A stretch of DNA of 45,311 nucleotides. Origin: Variovorax sp. CF313. Its GTDB lineage: Bacteria; Pseudomonadota; Gammaproteobacteria; Burkholderiales; Burkholderiaceae_C. Position 1 is the first letter of the stretch, and each line of letters begins with the position of its first letter. The stretch is taken from contig NZ_AKIW01000026.1 in NCBI RefSeq assembly GCF_000282635.1, positions 1 to 45,311 on the forward strand, read 5' to 3'. The position numbers and the translations under genes are program-made. Positions 30,450 through 39,130 of the stretch are shown piece by piece. The notes beneath the pieces are model-generated. The model searched no databases, was not told where the DNA came from, and was given only the letters and a program-made list of their open reading frames with translations.

Positions 30450-31271
30450 ATGACCACACTCACCCTGCGCGACGGCACCGAGCTCTACTACAAGGACTGG
30501 GGCTCGGGCCAGCCCATCCTGTTCAGCCACGGCTGGCCGCTGAGCGCCGACATGTGGGACGCGCAGATGCTGTTCTTCGCGGAGCGCGGCTACCGCACGA
30601 TCGCGTTCGACCGCCGCGGCTTCGGCCGTTCGAGCCAGCCCTGGACCGGCTACGACTACGACACCTTCGCCGACGACATTGCCGAGCTGATCGAGAAGCT
30701 CGACCTGAAGGACGTGATCCTCGCGGGCTTTTCCATGGGCGGCGGCGACGTCACGCGCTACATCGCGCGCAAGGGCAGCTCACGCGTCGCCAAGCTCGCG
30801 CTCATCAGCGCCGTGACGCCGCTGTTCATGAAGACGGCCGACCATCCCGGGGGCCCCGATGCGTCGCTGTTCGCCAGCATCCGCGCCGGCCTGGCTGCCG
30901 ATCGGCCGCAGTTCCTGGACGACTTCAGCACGCTGTTCTACGGCACCAACCGCCCGGGCGCCAAGGTGTCCCAGGGCGTGTTCAAGCAGACGCTGCAGAT
31001 CGCGCTGCAGGCCTCCATCAAGGCCACCATCGACTGCGTGACGGCCTTCTCCGAAACCGATTTCCGCCCCGACATGGCGAAGATCGACGTGCCCACGCTC
31101 GTGATCCACGGCGACGACGACCAGGTCGTGCCCATCGAGGCCACGGGCAAGCTGGCGGCCGAGATGATCAAGGGCAGCCAGTTCAAGGCGTACGCCGGCG
31201 CGCCGCATGCCACCTGCAACACGCACGCCGACCAGGTGAATGCCGACCTGCTGGCTTTCATCAAGGGCTGA
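30450..31271 (+). CDS. alpha/beta hydrolase (chloroperoxidase/arylesterase-like)
   Basis: The 273-residue protein resembles cofactor-free non-heme haloperoxidases and aryl esterases. It has [16 protein letters not shown] near the oxyanion hole, nucleophile S95 in AGFSMGGGD, the acid in [11 protein letters not shown] and the base in [10 protein letters not shown]. The family hydrolyses esters and can show perhydrolase activity; the natural substrate is not evident. AAAAGGAAG precedes the ATG. It lies 58 nt after dps. A strong hairpin at 31284-31314 follows the stop. Confidence 0.9.
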   Translation: MTTLTLRDGTELYYKDWGSGQPILFSHGWPLSADMWDAQMLFFAERGYRTIAFDRRGFGRSSQPWTGYDYDTFADDIAELIEKLDLKDVILAGFSMGGGDVTRYIARKGSSRVAKLALISAVTPLFMKTADHPGGPDASLFASIRAGLAADRPQFLDDFSTLFYGTNRPGAKVSQGVFKQTLQIALQASIKATIDCVTAFSETDFRPDMAKIDVPTLVIHGDDDQVVPIEATGKLAAEMIKGSQFKAYAGAPHATCNTHADQVNADLLAFIKG

Positions 31272-31283
31272 TGCTGCCACCGC

Positions 31284-31314
31284 CCCGGCAGGGCGCCTGT
31301 AGCGACCTGCCGGG
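31284..31314 (+). other. stem-loop after the chloroperoxidase-like gene
   Basis: CCCGGCAGG (31284-31292) and CCTGCCGGG (31306-31314) form a perfect 9-bp stem over a 13-nt loop, with partial pairing extending outwards. No T-run follows, so it may be a processing or stability element inside the cluster. Confidence 0.5.
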
Positions 31315-31353
31315 ACGGTGCTGCATGCGCGCCCGGCACATCAAGAATTTCTC

Positions 31354-31671
31354 ATGACCACTTCTCCTTCTTCTATCCAGGTCCGCGACAACCCCGCAAA
31401 GCACCGCTTCGAATACGCGGCTCAGGGTGAGCGTGCCGTCGCAATCTATTCGCTCGAAGGCAACGTCATCACCTTCATCCACACGCTGGTGCCCGAAGCC
31501 CTGCAAGGCCAGGGCATCGCGAAGCAGCTGGTGCTGGCCGGCCTCGCTTCGGCGCGTGAGCGCGGGCTGCGCGTGGTGCCGCAGTGCCCCGTGTTCAACG
31601 CCTACATGCGGTCTCACCCCGAGACGCACGACCTGCTGGCCGACGAAGGCCGCAAGCTGCTCGGCCTCTGA
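31354..31671 (+). CDS. small GNAT-type acetyltransferase (YjdJ-like)
   Basis: The 105-residue protein is of the short GNAT class (PF14542-like). It shows FEYAAQGERAVAIYSLEGN, then FIHTLVPEALQGQGIAKQLV, whose GQGIA is the acetyl-CoA pyrophosphate loop, and VVPQCPVFNAYMRSHPE near the end. Acceptors are unknown for this class. The ATG at 31354 gives the standard length. It lies between the hydrolase and the ABM gene, 16 nt before the latter. Confidence 0.9.
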   Translation: MTTSPSSIQVRDNPAKHRFEYAAQGERAVAIYSLEGNVITFIHTLVPEALQGQGIAKQLVLAGLASARERGLRVVPQCPVFNAYMRSHPETHDLLADEGRKLLGL

Positions 31672-31687
31672 GAAAAAGGCACCGCGC

Positions 31688-32302
31688 ATGACCGCCGACG
31701 ACCGCCAACCCGGGTTGCGCACCGCCACGCTGGACGAGATTGCCGGGCGCGTGCTGCCGGGTGCCGAAACCGTCACCGCCGTCATCCAGCAGACGGTGAA
31801 GCGCGAGTCCGTGGCCGCCTACGAGCAATGGCTGAAGAAGGTGGTGCCTATCGCCTCGCGCTTTCCCGGGCACCGCGGCGTCAACATCATCCACCCGGCC
31901 GGCGGCGGCCTGCAGTACACCATCGCCATCCGCTTCGATTCGCTCACGCATGCGCAGGACTGGTTCGCCTCCGTCGCGCGCCGCCAGCTGGTGGAAGAGG
32001 TGGCGCCGTTCCTCGACGCCGACGAGAAGGTGGAAACGCGCAGCGGGCTCGAGTTCTGGTTCCATCCGCCCGCAGGGCAGCCGCCGGCCAAGCGCTACAA
32101 GCAGTTCCTGTTGACGCTGTCGGTGATCTATCCGCTGACCATGCTGGTGCCGGCGGTGCTGCACCGTCTGCTGGCCTCGGTGCCCGTGCTGTCCGACTAC
32201 TGGCTGGCGCACTTGTTGGCCGCGGCGACCATCGTCGGGCTGATGGTGTACCTCGTCATGCCGAGGTACACGCGCCTGATGGCGCGCTGGCTCTACAGGT
32301 GA
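31688..32302 (+). CDS. ABM-domain protein with C-terminal membrane anchor
   Basis: The 204-residue protein carries an antibiotic biosynthesis monooxygenase-like ferredoxin fold (about residues 35-130: VTAVIQQTVKRESVAAYEQW and later GLEFWFHPP), then two membrane helices (about 143-162 and 172-190). Proteins of this layout are annotated as ABM membrane proteins, and the activity is undetermined. It is the last plus-strand gene of the cluster. Its end overlaps the end of the convergent DUF1275 gene by 10 nt. Confidence 0.85.
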   Translation: MTADDRQPGLRTATLDEIAGRVLPGAETVTAVIQQTVKRESVAAYEQWLKKVVPIASRFPGHRGVNIIHPAGGGLQYTIAIRFDSLTHAQDWFASVARRQLVEEVAPFLDADEKVETRSGLEFWFHPPAGQPPAKRYKQFLLTLSVIYPLTMLVPAVLHRLLASVPVLSDYWLAHLLAAATIVGLMVYLVMPRYTRLMARWLYR

Positions 32303-33003
32303 GGCGCAGCTGACGCCGGCGCAGGATCGCCTTCGTGCGTACTGCGCTGGAGCATCACGGCGCAGGCTGCCAGCACCGGCGGCACGGCAAAGCACCATAC
32401 GTTCCACTGCAGGTAGATGAGCGCCGCCGCCGCGCAGCCGGCGGCGAACCAGACCACCGCGGCCGACATGCGCCGCATGCGCGCGCGGGCGGCGGCCGCT
32501 TCTTCGGGCGCCTGCTTGCCGCGCATCAGGTCGGCGAGATCGACCATGACCTGCGTCGTCGTGCCGGTCATCAGCGTGGTCGGCGGTGCGCTGCCCAGGT
32601 GGATGCGGTGCACCGCGTTCTGGATCGCCATGGCCGACACCAGCACCAGGCCCGTGAGCATCGCGCTTGCGCTGTCGCCATCGGCGAAGGGGCCGAAGCG
32701 GATGGCCAGGATGGCGCCCGCCAGCAGCAGCGCGGCCTTGAGCACCAGCATCGTGCGCAGCACCGGCAGGCCGAAGCCGGGAAGGCCATAGCTCAACAAC
32801 CGTGCGAGCACGACCACGATGCAGAACACCGGCAGCGCAAGCAGCTTGGTGATCGTGCCCGAGGTGCCATGCACCAGCGCCGCGCCGATGGTGACGAAGT
32901 TGCCGGTGACGTGCGCGGTGAACAGGCCATGCAGCGCCAGGAAGCCGGCGGTGTCGACGAAGCCGCCGTTGAGGCTCATGAGCTGCGGCAGGGAGGGTTT
33001 CAT
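32293..33003 (-). CDS. DUF1275 (YoaK-like) membrane protein
   Basis: The 236-residue protein has about six hydrophobic helices and the DUF1275 signatures LMSLNGGFVDTAGFLALHGL, FTAHVTGNFVTIGAAL and TTLMTGTTTQVMVDLA. The family's function is unknown. The start is the ATG at 33003, because the longer frame has no family match. It lies 118 nt downstream of an AraC regulator gene on the same strand, and an inverted repeat sits between them, so it may be that regulator's target. Confidence 0.9.
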   Translation of the reverse strand: MKPSLPQLMSLNGGFVDTAGFLALHGLFTAHVTGNFVTIGAALVHGTSGTITKLLALPVFCIVVVLARLLSYGLPGFGLPVLRTMLVLKAALLLAGAILAIRFGPFADGDSASAMLTGLVLVSAMAIQNAVHRIHLGSAPPTTLMTGTTTQVMVDLADLMRGKQAPEEAAAARARMRRMSAAVVWFAAGCAAAALIYLQWNVWCFAVPPVLAACAVMLQRSTHEGDPAPASAAPHL

Positions 33004-33083
33004 GGTGGTTCCTTCGATGGGGATCCCATGGTGCGCGCGGCGGCGCGCGCCGTCTTGCAGGGTTGGACGCGGCTTTGCATATT

Positions 33084-33108
33084 CGGACGCATTCCGTATC
33101 GGCGTCCG
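33084..33108. promoter_or_regulatory. inverted repeat upstream of the DUF1275 gene
   Basis: CGGACGC (33084-33090) and GCGTCCG (33102-33108) form a 7-bp dyad with an 11-nt spacer. ATTCGGA occurs directly repeated at 33081-33087, 33110-33116 and 33132-33138. This could be an operator for the adjacent AraC protein, which tends to bind direct repeats, or a weak terminator of its gene. Confidence 0.45.
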
Positions 33109-33121
33109 CATTCGGATCCTT

Positions 33122-34069
33122 TCACATGCCGATTCGGATCTCTCTGCGCCAGGCGCCTGGCGGCTTGCCGGTGTACTGGGAAAAGACGCGTGTGAAGTGG
33201 CTCTGGTCCGCAAAGCCGCAGGCCGTCGCAATCTCCACCAGCGGTCGTTCGAAGTCCATCAGCAGCGCTTGCGCACGTTCGATCCGCTGCGCGATCAGCC
33301 ATTGGTGCGGCGTCTGTCCGGTGGTCTCGCGGAAGGCGTGGATGAAATAGCTGCGCGACAGGTTGCAGGCGTCGGCGATCTCGGCAATCGAGATGCCGCC
33401 ATTCATCTTGCTGCGCAGCATCTCCTTGACCCGCGCCTCGTGCGAACGCGAAAGCAGCCGGTTCGTCCGGGGCCCGGTTGCCGTGGCTCCGCGGCCGTAG
33501 TTGTCGACCAGGTAGCTCGTCATCGCGACGCCGATCTGGTCGATGAACAGCTGGCTGACCTCGGCAGGGCGTTCCAGCGCAGGGGTCAGCGCGCTCGCGA
33601 GGTGGGCGAGCACGTCGTCCCTGGCGCCCGCAACATCGACGAGGCCGCCGACGCGAGGCCCCTGTTTTTCGTCGATGGCGCGTTCCAGGGCCGGATGCGA
33701 GATCTCGAGCAGCACGAAGTCGAAGCCGCTTTGCATGTCCGCGCGGTAGCGGTCGCAAAAATCACGGACATAGATCGAGCCCTTGCCGAAGTCATGGCAC
33801 GACGCATGGTGCTCATGGAGGATTCGCCTGCGGTGGCCGTCGCGCAACGAGATGCCGAGCAGCACTCCGCGCGCGCTTGCGGCTGTTTCCACGTAGTGGA
33901 GCTCATTGGCGTTCACGGTCTTGCGGTAGATCCGCAAGCCGTTGGCCGAGAGTGCCTGGTCTTTCTGGAGATGACCGACCGTGCATCCCAGCATGTCTTT
34001 TGGCGTGGGCCCTGCCGCCGGCTGGGGGAGGCCACTTCGTGCCTCGAGGAGACCGCTTTCAGCGCGCAT
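33122..34069 (-). CDS. AraC-family transcriptional regulator
   Basis: The 315-residue protein has an AraC-binding-like N-terminal domain (about 25-190) and a C-terminal DNA-binding domain with IAEIADACNLSRSYFIHAFR and VEIATACGFADQSHFTRVFS. This type often controls catabolic or stress genes. The start at 34069 is uncertain, since a Met at 33994 would also fit and neither has a strong ribosome site. It lies upstream of DUF1275 on the same strand, with the gamma-resorcylate transporter gene behind it. Either may be its target. Confidence 0.88.
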   Translation of the reverse strand: MRAESGLLEARSGLPQPAAGPTPKDMLGCTVGHLQKDQALSANGLRIYRKTVNANELHYVETAASARGVLLGISLRDGHRRRILHEHHASCHDFGKGSIYVRDFCDRYRADMQSGFDFVLLEISHPALERAIDEKQGPRVGGLVDVAGARDDVLAHLASALTPALERPAEVSQLFIDQIGVAMTSYLVDNYGRGATATGPRTNRLLSRSHEARVKEMLRSKMNGGISIAEIADACNLSRSYFIHAFRETTGQTPHQWLIAQRIERAQALLMDFERPLVEIATACGFADQSHFTRVFSQYTGKPPGAWRREIRIGM

Positions 34070-34245
34070 GGATGGAAGAGAGCGGAGATTGAATTAGCCG
34101 AGTATCCGATCGGCGACGCTGCGGCCGATCACAGATGGGAATTTTGCACACTTTCCTGGTGAAGTTTCGTTCGGAATCGAGCGAGAACGCGAATTTTCAG
34201 GTAATGCACCGGCGGCGCCCGTTTTTGGACAATGACCGTACGATG

Positions 34246-34269
34246 AAAAAAGCGGCCTTGTCAGGCCGC
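34246..34269 (-). terminator. terminator of the AAHS transporter gene
   Basis: On the minus strand GCGGCCT-GACA-AGGCCGC (34269-34252) is a perfect 7-bp hairpin followed by six T (34251-34246). It lies 35 nt after the transporter stop codon. This is a canonical intrinsic terminator. Confidence 0.92.
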
Positions 34270-34303
34270 CCGGAAGAGGTGCAGGAGCAGATCGCCTTGT
34301 CGC

Positions 34304-35680
34304 TCACGAGCCGGCCAATTGCTTGCCGTCGTTCCCCGGCTCGGTTCGCGGCCGGCCGGCATCGACCATCTGCGCAGACGCAGACCGGCCGTGATTGATC
34401 AGAAGAACCGCAACCATGCCGATCACGGCCGGAATCGCGATCGCCATGAAGTTCTGCTGCAGCGGCAGGTTCATGCCCACGAGCACGCCGATCAGGATGG
34501 GAGCCAGGATCGCGCCGCTGCGCCCGATTCCCAGTGCCCACCCGAGACCCGTGGCGCGCACTGCCATCGGATAGAACTGGCCGGTGTATGCGTTGGCCAC
34601 GATCTGCGTGCCGATGGTCGACGCACCGGCCAGGCCGATGAGGACGAACAGCACCGGCGTCGGCATCTTGTAGCCAAGCAGCGTGAGCGAAATCGCGGCC
34701 AGCGCATACATGCCTGCCAGCACGTACTTGATGTGGAAGCGGTCCGCGAGCCAGCCGCCGCCGATTGCACCGACCATCGCGCCCGCGTTGAGCACCAGCA
34801 CGAACGTCAATGCCGAACCGAGGCTGTAGCCCGCACCGGCCATGAGTTTCGTCAGCCATGAACTCAGCGCGAACACCATGAAAAGGCACATGAAGAATGC
34901 GAGCCAGAACATGACGGTGCTGAAGCCGCGGCCCTCCTGGAAGAGATGCCTGATCGGTGCGCCGGCAGCCCGGTCGGCGGGCGGCACGACGAAGCGGTCG
35001 GTTGCCAGCGGCTTGTAGCCCGGGTCGAGCCTGGAGGCGATCTTCTTCAGCTCTTCGGTTCGTCCCCGGGCCAGCAGGAACGGCATCGATTCCGGCATGT
35101 ACTTCAGGATGAAGGGGATCAGAACCAGCGGCATGCCCGCCGCGAAGAACACCGACTGCCAGCCGTAGGTTTCGATCAGGCCCTTGCCGAGCAGCGCGGC
35201 GATGATCCCGCCGACCGCATAGCCGCTGAACATCAGCGTGACGAGGGTCGCGCGCATCTTCTTCGGCGAGTATTCGGTCATCTGCGCAACGACGTTCGGC
35301 ATGACCCCGCCGATGCCCAGCCCCGCGAGGAAGCGGACCACGCCGAAGGTGACGGGGTCCCTGGCGAACCCGGCTGCCGCGGTGAACACGCTGAACAGGC
35401 CCACGCAGATGACGATGGCCCATCGACGGCCGATCCTGTCGGCGATGGTGCCGAGAAAGATGGCGCCGAACATCATGCCGAAGAGTGCCGAACTGACCAT
35501 GAAGCCGGCGTTGGTGGGCTGGACGCCCATGTTCGCCATGATCGAAGGCAGCGCGATGCCGACCACGGAGAGGTCGTAGCCATCGAACACGATGATCAGG
35601 GCGCACCAGAACAGCACGAGCCCGTGGAAGCGGTTGAAGCGGGTTTCGTCGGCCAGCTTGTGAAGGTCGATCTGACGCAT
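34304..35680 (-). CDS. AAHS-family aromatic acid:H+ symporter (gamma-resorcylate uptake, GraK-like)
   Basis: The 458-residue, 12-helix MFS protein is of the aromatic acid/H+ symporter family (PcaK, BenK). It has the family's FDGYDLSVVGIALPSI in helix 1 and the loop motif GTIADRIGRRWAI. It is divergent from the gamma-resorcylate decarboxylase gene across 319 nt, so 2,6-dihydroxybenzoate is the likely substrate, as for GraK of the Rhizobium gra cluster. That assignment is from context. It ends at a strong terminator. Confidence 0.88.
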   Translation of the reverse strand: MRQIDLHKLADETRFNRFHGLVLFWCALIIVFDGYDLSVVGIALPSIMANMGVQPTNAGFMVSSALFGMMFGAIFLGTIADRIGRRWAIVICVGLFSVFTAAAGFARDPVTFGVVRFLAGLGIGGVMPNVVAQMTEYSPKKMRATLVTLMFSGYAVGGIIAALLGKGLIETYGWQSVFFAAGMPLVLIPFILKYMPESMPFLLARGRTEELKKIASRLDPGYKPLATDRFVVPPADRAAGAPIRHLFQEGRGFSTVMFWLAFFMCLFMVFALSSWLTKLMAGAGYSLGSALTFVLVLNAGAMVGAIGGGWLADRFHIKYVLAGMYALAAISLTLLGYKMPTPVLFVLIGLAGASTIGTQIVANAYTGQFYPMAVRATGLGWALGIGRSGAILAPILIGVLVGMNLPLQQNFMAIAIPAVIGMVAVLLINHGRSASAQMVDAGRPRTEPGNDGKQLAGS

Positions 35681-35999
35681 GACTCGTGTCTCCGAGTTGA
35701 TGGAAAAAGGGGTGCGTCAGCGCCTTGTCGGCGGGCGAACGTTGACGGCGTTCGCATGGTGGATTGCGGGTGCGCGAAGGTCCAACGCATTTTCAGGATG
35801 TTCTCTATGAAGCCTGGAAATGTTGGGGCGGGTCTACCCACAAGCTGCCCTTCATGCGAAATCCAGATGTGCGCCATCACCGAATTTCGTTCGACGCTGC
35901 AGCGAGGCTTTCGTAAATTGACCTGCAAGGCAAGCGCCGCTGTTGGCGCTGCCGCGAATCAACAGCTGCGGACCGTGCCCCGCAAAAAAGGAAACAGCC
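35681..35999. promoter_or_regulatory. divergent control region of transporter and decarboxylase genes
   Basis: This 319-nt gap has no gene that I can support. It holds a 7-bp dyad, GCGAACG (35735-35741) and CGTTCGC (35749-35755), with a 7-nt spacer, placed 55-75 nt upstream of the transporter start. This is a candidate operator for the MarR or LysR regulator of the cluster. I could not assign -35/-10 boxes with confidence, and the CATTTGCAAATG palindrome found near the hydroxylase gene is not repeated here. Confidence 0.55.
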
Positions 36000-36983
36000 A
36001 TGCAAGGAAAGATCGGCCTCGAGGAACACTTTGCGCTTCCCGAGACGCTGCAGGACTCGGCCGGCTTCGTGCCTGGGGATTACTGGAAGGAACTCAGCAG
36101 CCGTCTCATCGACATCCATGAAGGGCGCTTGCGCCAGATGGACGAAAACGGCATGGAGATGATGATTCTTTCGCTCAACGCGCCCGCCGTGCAGGCGGTT
36201 CCCGATCCGGTCAAGGCCCATGAACTCTCTGTCCGCGCCAACGATTTCCTGGCGGAGCAGGTCGCGAAGCGGCCCGACCGCTTCCAGGCATTCGCCGCCT
36301 TGCCGATGCAGGACCCCGACAAGGCGACCGAGGAGCTCGAGCGCTGCATGACCGTGCTCGGTTTCCGTGGCGCGCTGGTCAACGGGTTCTCGCAGGTCGG
36401 CACGGCCGACAACGCCGTCTACTACGACGCGCCGCAGTATGCGTCCTTCTGGGCCACGGCGGAGCGGCTCGATGCGCCGTTCTATCTGCATCCGCGCAAC
36501 CCGCTTGCGAGCTGGGCCCAGATCTACGAAGGCCACCCGTGGCTGCTCGGGCCCACGTGGGCCTTTGCACAGGAAACCGCCGTCCACGCCCTGCGCCTCA
36601 TGGCCAGCGGCCTCTTCGACCGGCATCCCGGCCTGAAGATCATCCTTGGCCATCTCGGCGAAGGGCTCCCGTACAACATGTGGCGGGTCGACCACCGCAA
36701 TGCCTGGGTCAAGGCACCCAAAGGCTATCCCGCCAAGCGCAAGCTTTGCGAGTACTTCCACGAGAACTTCTATCTCACGACGTCCGGCAACTTCCGCACC
36801 CAGACGCTGATCGACGCGATGCTGGAAGTCGGTTCGGACCGGATCCTGTTCTCGACCGACTGGCCCTTCGAGAACGTGGACCACGCATCGAACTGGTTCG
36901 ACGATACGAGCATCAGCGAAGCCGACCGGCTGAAGATCGGCCGCACGAACGCACTGTCGCTGTTCAAGCTGAAGCAATCCTGA
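36000..36983 (+). CDS. graF: gamma-resorcylate (2,6-dihydroxybenzoate) decarboxylase
   Basis: This cytosolic metal-dependent enzyme of the amidohydrolase superfamily removes CO2 reversibly from 2,6-dihydroxybenzoate to give resorcinol. The 327-residue length and the residue numbers fit the characterised enzymes: E8 and H10 (GLEEHF), H164 (YLHPRNP), H218 (ILGHLGEG) and D287 (FSTDWPFEN). The N-terminus MQGKIGLEEHFALPETLQDS is typical. AAGGAAA precedes the ATG. The hydroxyquinol dioxygenase gene follows by 25 nt. A 2,3-dihydroxybenzoate decarboxylase is the closest alternative, but the neighbours favour gamma-resorcylate. Confidence 0.92.
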   Translation: MQGKIGLEEHFALPETLQDSAGFVPGDYWKELSSRLIDIHEGRLRQMDENGMEMMILSLNAPAVQAVPDPVKAHELSVRANDFLAEQVAKRPDRFQAFAALPMQDPDKATEELERCMTVLGFRGALVNGFSQVGTADNAVYYDAPQYASFWATAERLDAPFYLHPRNPLASWAQIYEGHPWLLGPTWAFAQETAVHALRLMASGLFDRHPGLKIILGHLGEGLPYNMWRVDHRNAWVKAPKGYPAKRKLCEYFHENFYLTTSGNFRTQTLIDAMLEVGSDRILFSTDWPFENVDHASNWFDDTSISEADRLKIGRTNALSLFKLKQS

Positions 36984-37008
36984 GGTGCCGGCGCGGCGAG
37001 AAGACCAG

Positions 37009-37878
37009 ATGATCGACATCGACGAATGGACCATCACCGGCGCAACGCTGAAGGCGCAGGGCGGAACAGCCAGCGCGCGCCTGAAGACGGTGATGGACAG
37101 CCTTGTGCGCCATCTGCACGATTTCGCGCGCGAGGTGCAGCTCACCGAAGCCGAATGGTCCCGCGGCATCGACTTCCTCACGCGCGTCGGCAGGATCACC
37201 GATGACAAGCGCCAGGAGTTCATCCTGCTGTCGGATGTGCTCGGGCTTTCGACGCTCGTTACCGCGCAGTGCAACCGGCGTCCGACGGGCTGCACGGAGG
37301 CGACCGTCTTCGGTCCCTTCTATGTCCCCGACGCACCGAAGTACCAGAACGGCGACGACATCTCCAACGGCGCGCACGGCATGCCCTGCTTCGTCCGGGG
37401 CAGCGTGCGGGGCATCCAGGGCGAGCGCATCGCCGATGCGCGGATCGACGTCTGGCAGTCCGACGACGAAGGCTTCTACGACGTCCAGCGCCCCGAACTG
37501 GGCAGTGCCCAGGGCCGTGGCCAGCTGAGCACGCGCGAGGACGGCCGCTTCGATTTCAGGTCCATCTTGGCCGTGCCGTATCCCATCCCCCACGACGGCC
37601 CCGTGGGGCAGCTGCTGGAGCAACTCGGCCGCCATCCCTGGCGTCCTGCCCACCTGCACTTCATGATCCAGGCGCCGGGGTACGAGACGCTCATCACCCA
37701 CGTGTTCCGCTCGGGCGGCACGTACCTGGATTCCGATGCCGTGTTCGGCGTGCGCTCCTCGCTCATCGCCGACTGGAAGCGCCATGAGCCCGGCGTCGCG
37801 CCGGACGGAACGCGCATGGACGAACCCTTCTACACGCTCGACCACGACTTCGTGCTGAACAAGGCGCCACGGGATTGA
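37009..37878 (+). CDS. graB: hydroxyquinol 1,2-dioxygenase
   Basis: This intradiol ring-cleaving enzyme converts hydroxyquinol (1,2,4-trihydroxybenzene) with O2 to maleylacetate. The 289-residue protein has the N-terminal dimerisation helices (about 20-95) and the catalytic beta-sandwich. The non-heme Fe(III) ligands are Y157 (GFYDVQ), Y191 (PYPIPHDGP), H215 and H217 (PAHLHFMIQ), with the family spacing. RPTGCTEATVFGPFYVPDAP near 90-110 also fits this subfamily. It sits 25 nt after the decarboxylase gene and 4 nt before the Dabb gene. Confidence 0.93.
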   Translation: MIDIDEWTITGATLKAQGGTASARLKTVMDSLVRHLHDFAREVQLTEAEWSRGIDFLTRVGRITDDKRQEFILLSDVLGLSTLVTAQCNRRPTGCTEATVFGPFYVPDAPKYQNGDDISNGAHGMPCFVRGSVRGIQGERIADARIDVWQSDDEGFYDVQRPELGSAQGRGQLSTREDGRFDFRSILAVPYPIPHDGPVGQLLEQLGRHPWRPAHLHFMIQAPGYETLITHVFRSGGTYLDSDAVFGVRSSLIADWKRHEPGVAPDGTRMDEPFYTLDHDFVLNKAPRD

Positions 37879-37882
37879 AGGC

Positions 37883-38197
37883 ATGGAAATCAAGCACATC
37901 GTCATGTGGCGCGTCGCCGGAGCCTCGGCCGCGGAACGAAGCGCGAACTGCATCGCGGTGCGCAATGCATTCGAAGGGCTGCGCGGCCGCATCCCGGGGC
38001 TCCTGGAGCTGGAAGTCGGAATCGATGTGAGCCGCATCGACTACGCCTGCAACGTGGTGCTCTGCACGCGCTTTCGCGATGCGCGCAGCCTCGAAGACTA
38101 TGCGACCCATCCCGAGCACCTTCGCGTGAAGCGCGAACTCGGCAGCATCCGCACCGAGCGCCATCAGGTCGACTACGCCTGCTTGCCGGCGCCCTGA
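37883..38197 (+). CDS. Dabb-domain protein
   Basis: The 104-residue protein has a stress-responsive A/B barrel (Dabb) fold: IKHIVMWRVAG at the start, LRGRIPGLLELEVGIDVS in the middle and DYATHPEHLRVKREL near the end. Small Dabb proteins are often encoded within aromatic catabolic operons, and some act as isomerases or cyclases; no role is proven here. Its start lies 4 nt after the dioxygenase stop, so it is in the same operon. Its end overlaps the convergent LysR gene by 25 nt. Confidence 0.85.
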   Translation: MEIKHIVMWRVAGASAAERSANCIAVRNAFEGLRGRIPGLLELEVGIDVSRIDYACNVVLCTRFRDARSLEDYATHPEHLRVKRELGSIRTERHQVDYACLPAP

Positions 38198-39123
38198 TGC
38201 CGCTGCGAGCGCTCATGGAACAGGCCGAATATCAGCTCGCGCAGCCAGCGGTTGCCGCTGTCCTGGTGAAATCGCTCGTGCCACTGCTGCCGGATCTCGA
38301 AGGGCACGACCTCGAACGGCGCATTGACGATGTGCAGGTCAGTGCGCGACGCCACCATCGCCTGGGCGAGGCGCGCCGGTGCCGTCAGCAGCAGTCCCGA
38401 CGAGGCGACGATCGAAGACAGGCCCAGTGAATGGGCGGCCGTCAGCACCACGCGCCGCCGATCGAGCGCGCCGGCTCGTTCCAGTGTCTGCTGCAATTGA
38501 AAGTCGGTCGTTCCATGGGGGCGGTACGCGATGTGTTCGGCCGCAAGATACTCGTCGAGACCAATGCTGTCGCGCCCGCCCAGGGGCGAGGCCCTGGACG
38601 TGAGCACGACGAATGTCTCGTCGAACAGCCGCTGCTGGTAGAACGACGGCCCTATAGGCTCCCAGCTGCCCAGGGCGATGTCGATCTGCCCGTGGAGCAT
38701 GCGCTGGCGCGCCTCGGCAATGGGCACATCAACGGTCTCGAATCGCACCCCTGGCGCTATGCCGCGCGCGACCAGGAGCAGCTCCGACATCATGACCAGC
38801 TGCCCGATGTCGTTGACGGCAATTCGAAACGTGCGCCCGGATGTTTGCGCCTCGAAGGTCCTGCCCTGGTCGACCGCCTGCATCAGGCAGGCGAGGCCTT
38901 CCTCGATCGGGGTGATGAGCCGCTCGGCGACCGGCGTCGGGACCATGCCGTCGGTCGAGCGCACGAACAGCGCGTCGTTGAAGCGCTCGCGCAGGCGCTT
39001 CAGGGCATTGCTCATCGCCGACTGGGTCATGCCGAGGCGCTCGCCCGCCAGCGTGACGCTGCGCGTGGCGTAGATCGCCTGGAACGCCAGGAAGAGGTTC
39101 AGGTCGATGGTGTTGATGTTCAC
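38173..39123 (-). CDS. LysR-family regulator in the gamma-resorcylate cluster
   Basis: The 316-residue protein has a LysR helix-turn-helix (LNLFLAFQAIYATRSVTLAG and LGMTQSAMSNALKRLRERF) and an effector domain. The N-terminal part resembles the NodD/LinR/PcpR branch, whose members respond to (chloro)phenolic compounds. It lies 7 nt after the MarR gene on the same strand, so the two regulators are probably coexpressed. Its 3' end overlaps the Dabb gene. It may activate the decarboxylase operon, but no LysR box was assigned. Confidence 0.92.
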   Translation of the reverse strand: MNINTIDLNLFLAFQAIYATRSVTLAGERLGMTQSAMSNALKRLRERFNDALFVRSTDGMVPTPVAERLITPIEEGLACLMQAVDQGRTFEAQTSGRTFRIAVNDIGQLVMMSELLLVARGIAPGVRFETVDVPIAEARQRMLHGQIDIALGSWEPIGPSFYQQRLFDETFVVLTSRASPLGGRDSIGLDEYLAAEHIAYRPHGTTDFQLQQTLERAGALDRRRVVLTAAHSLGLSSIVASSGLLLTAPARLAQAMVASRTDLHIVNAPFEVVPFEIRQQWHERFHQDSGNRWLRELIFGLFHERSQRHQGAGKQA

Positions 39124-39130
39124 CGCGGCA

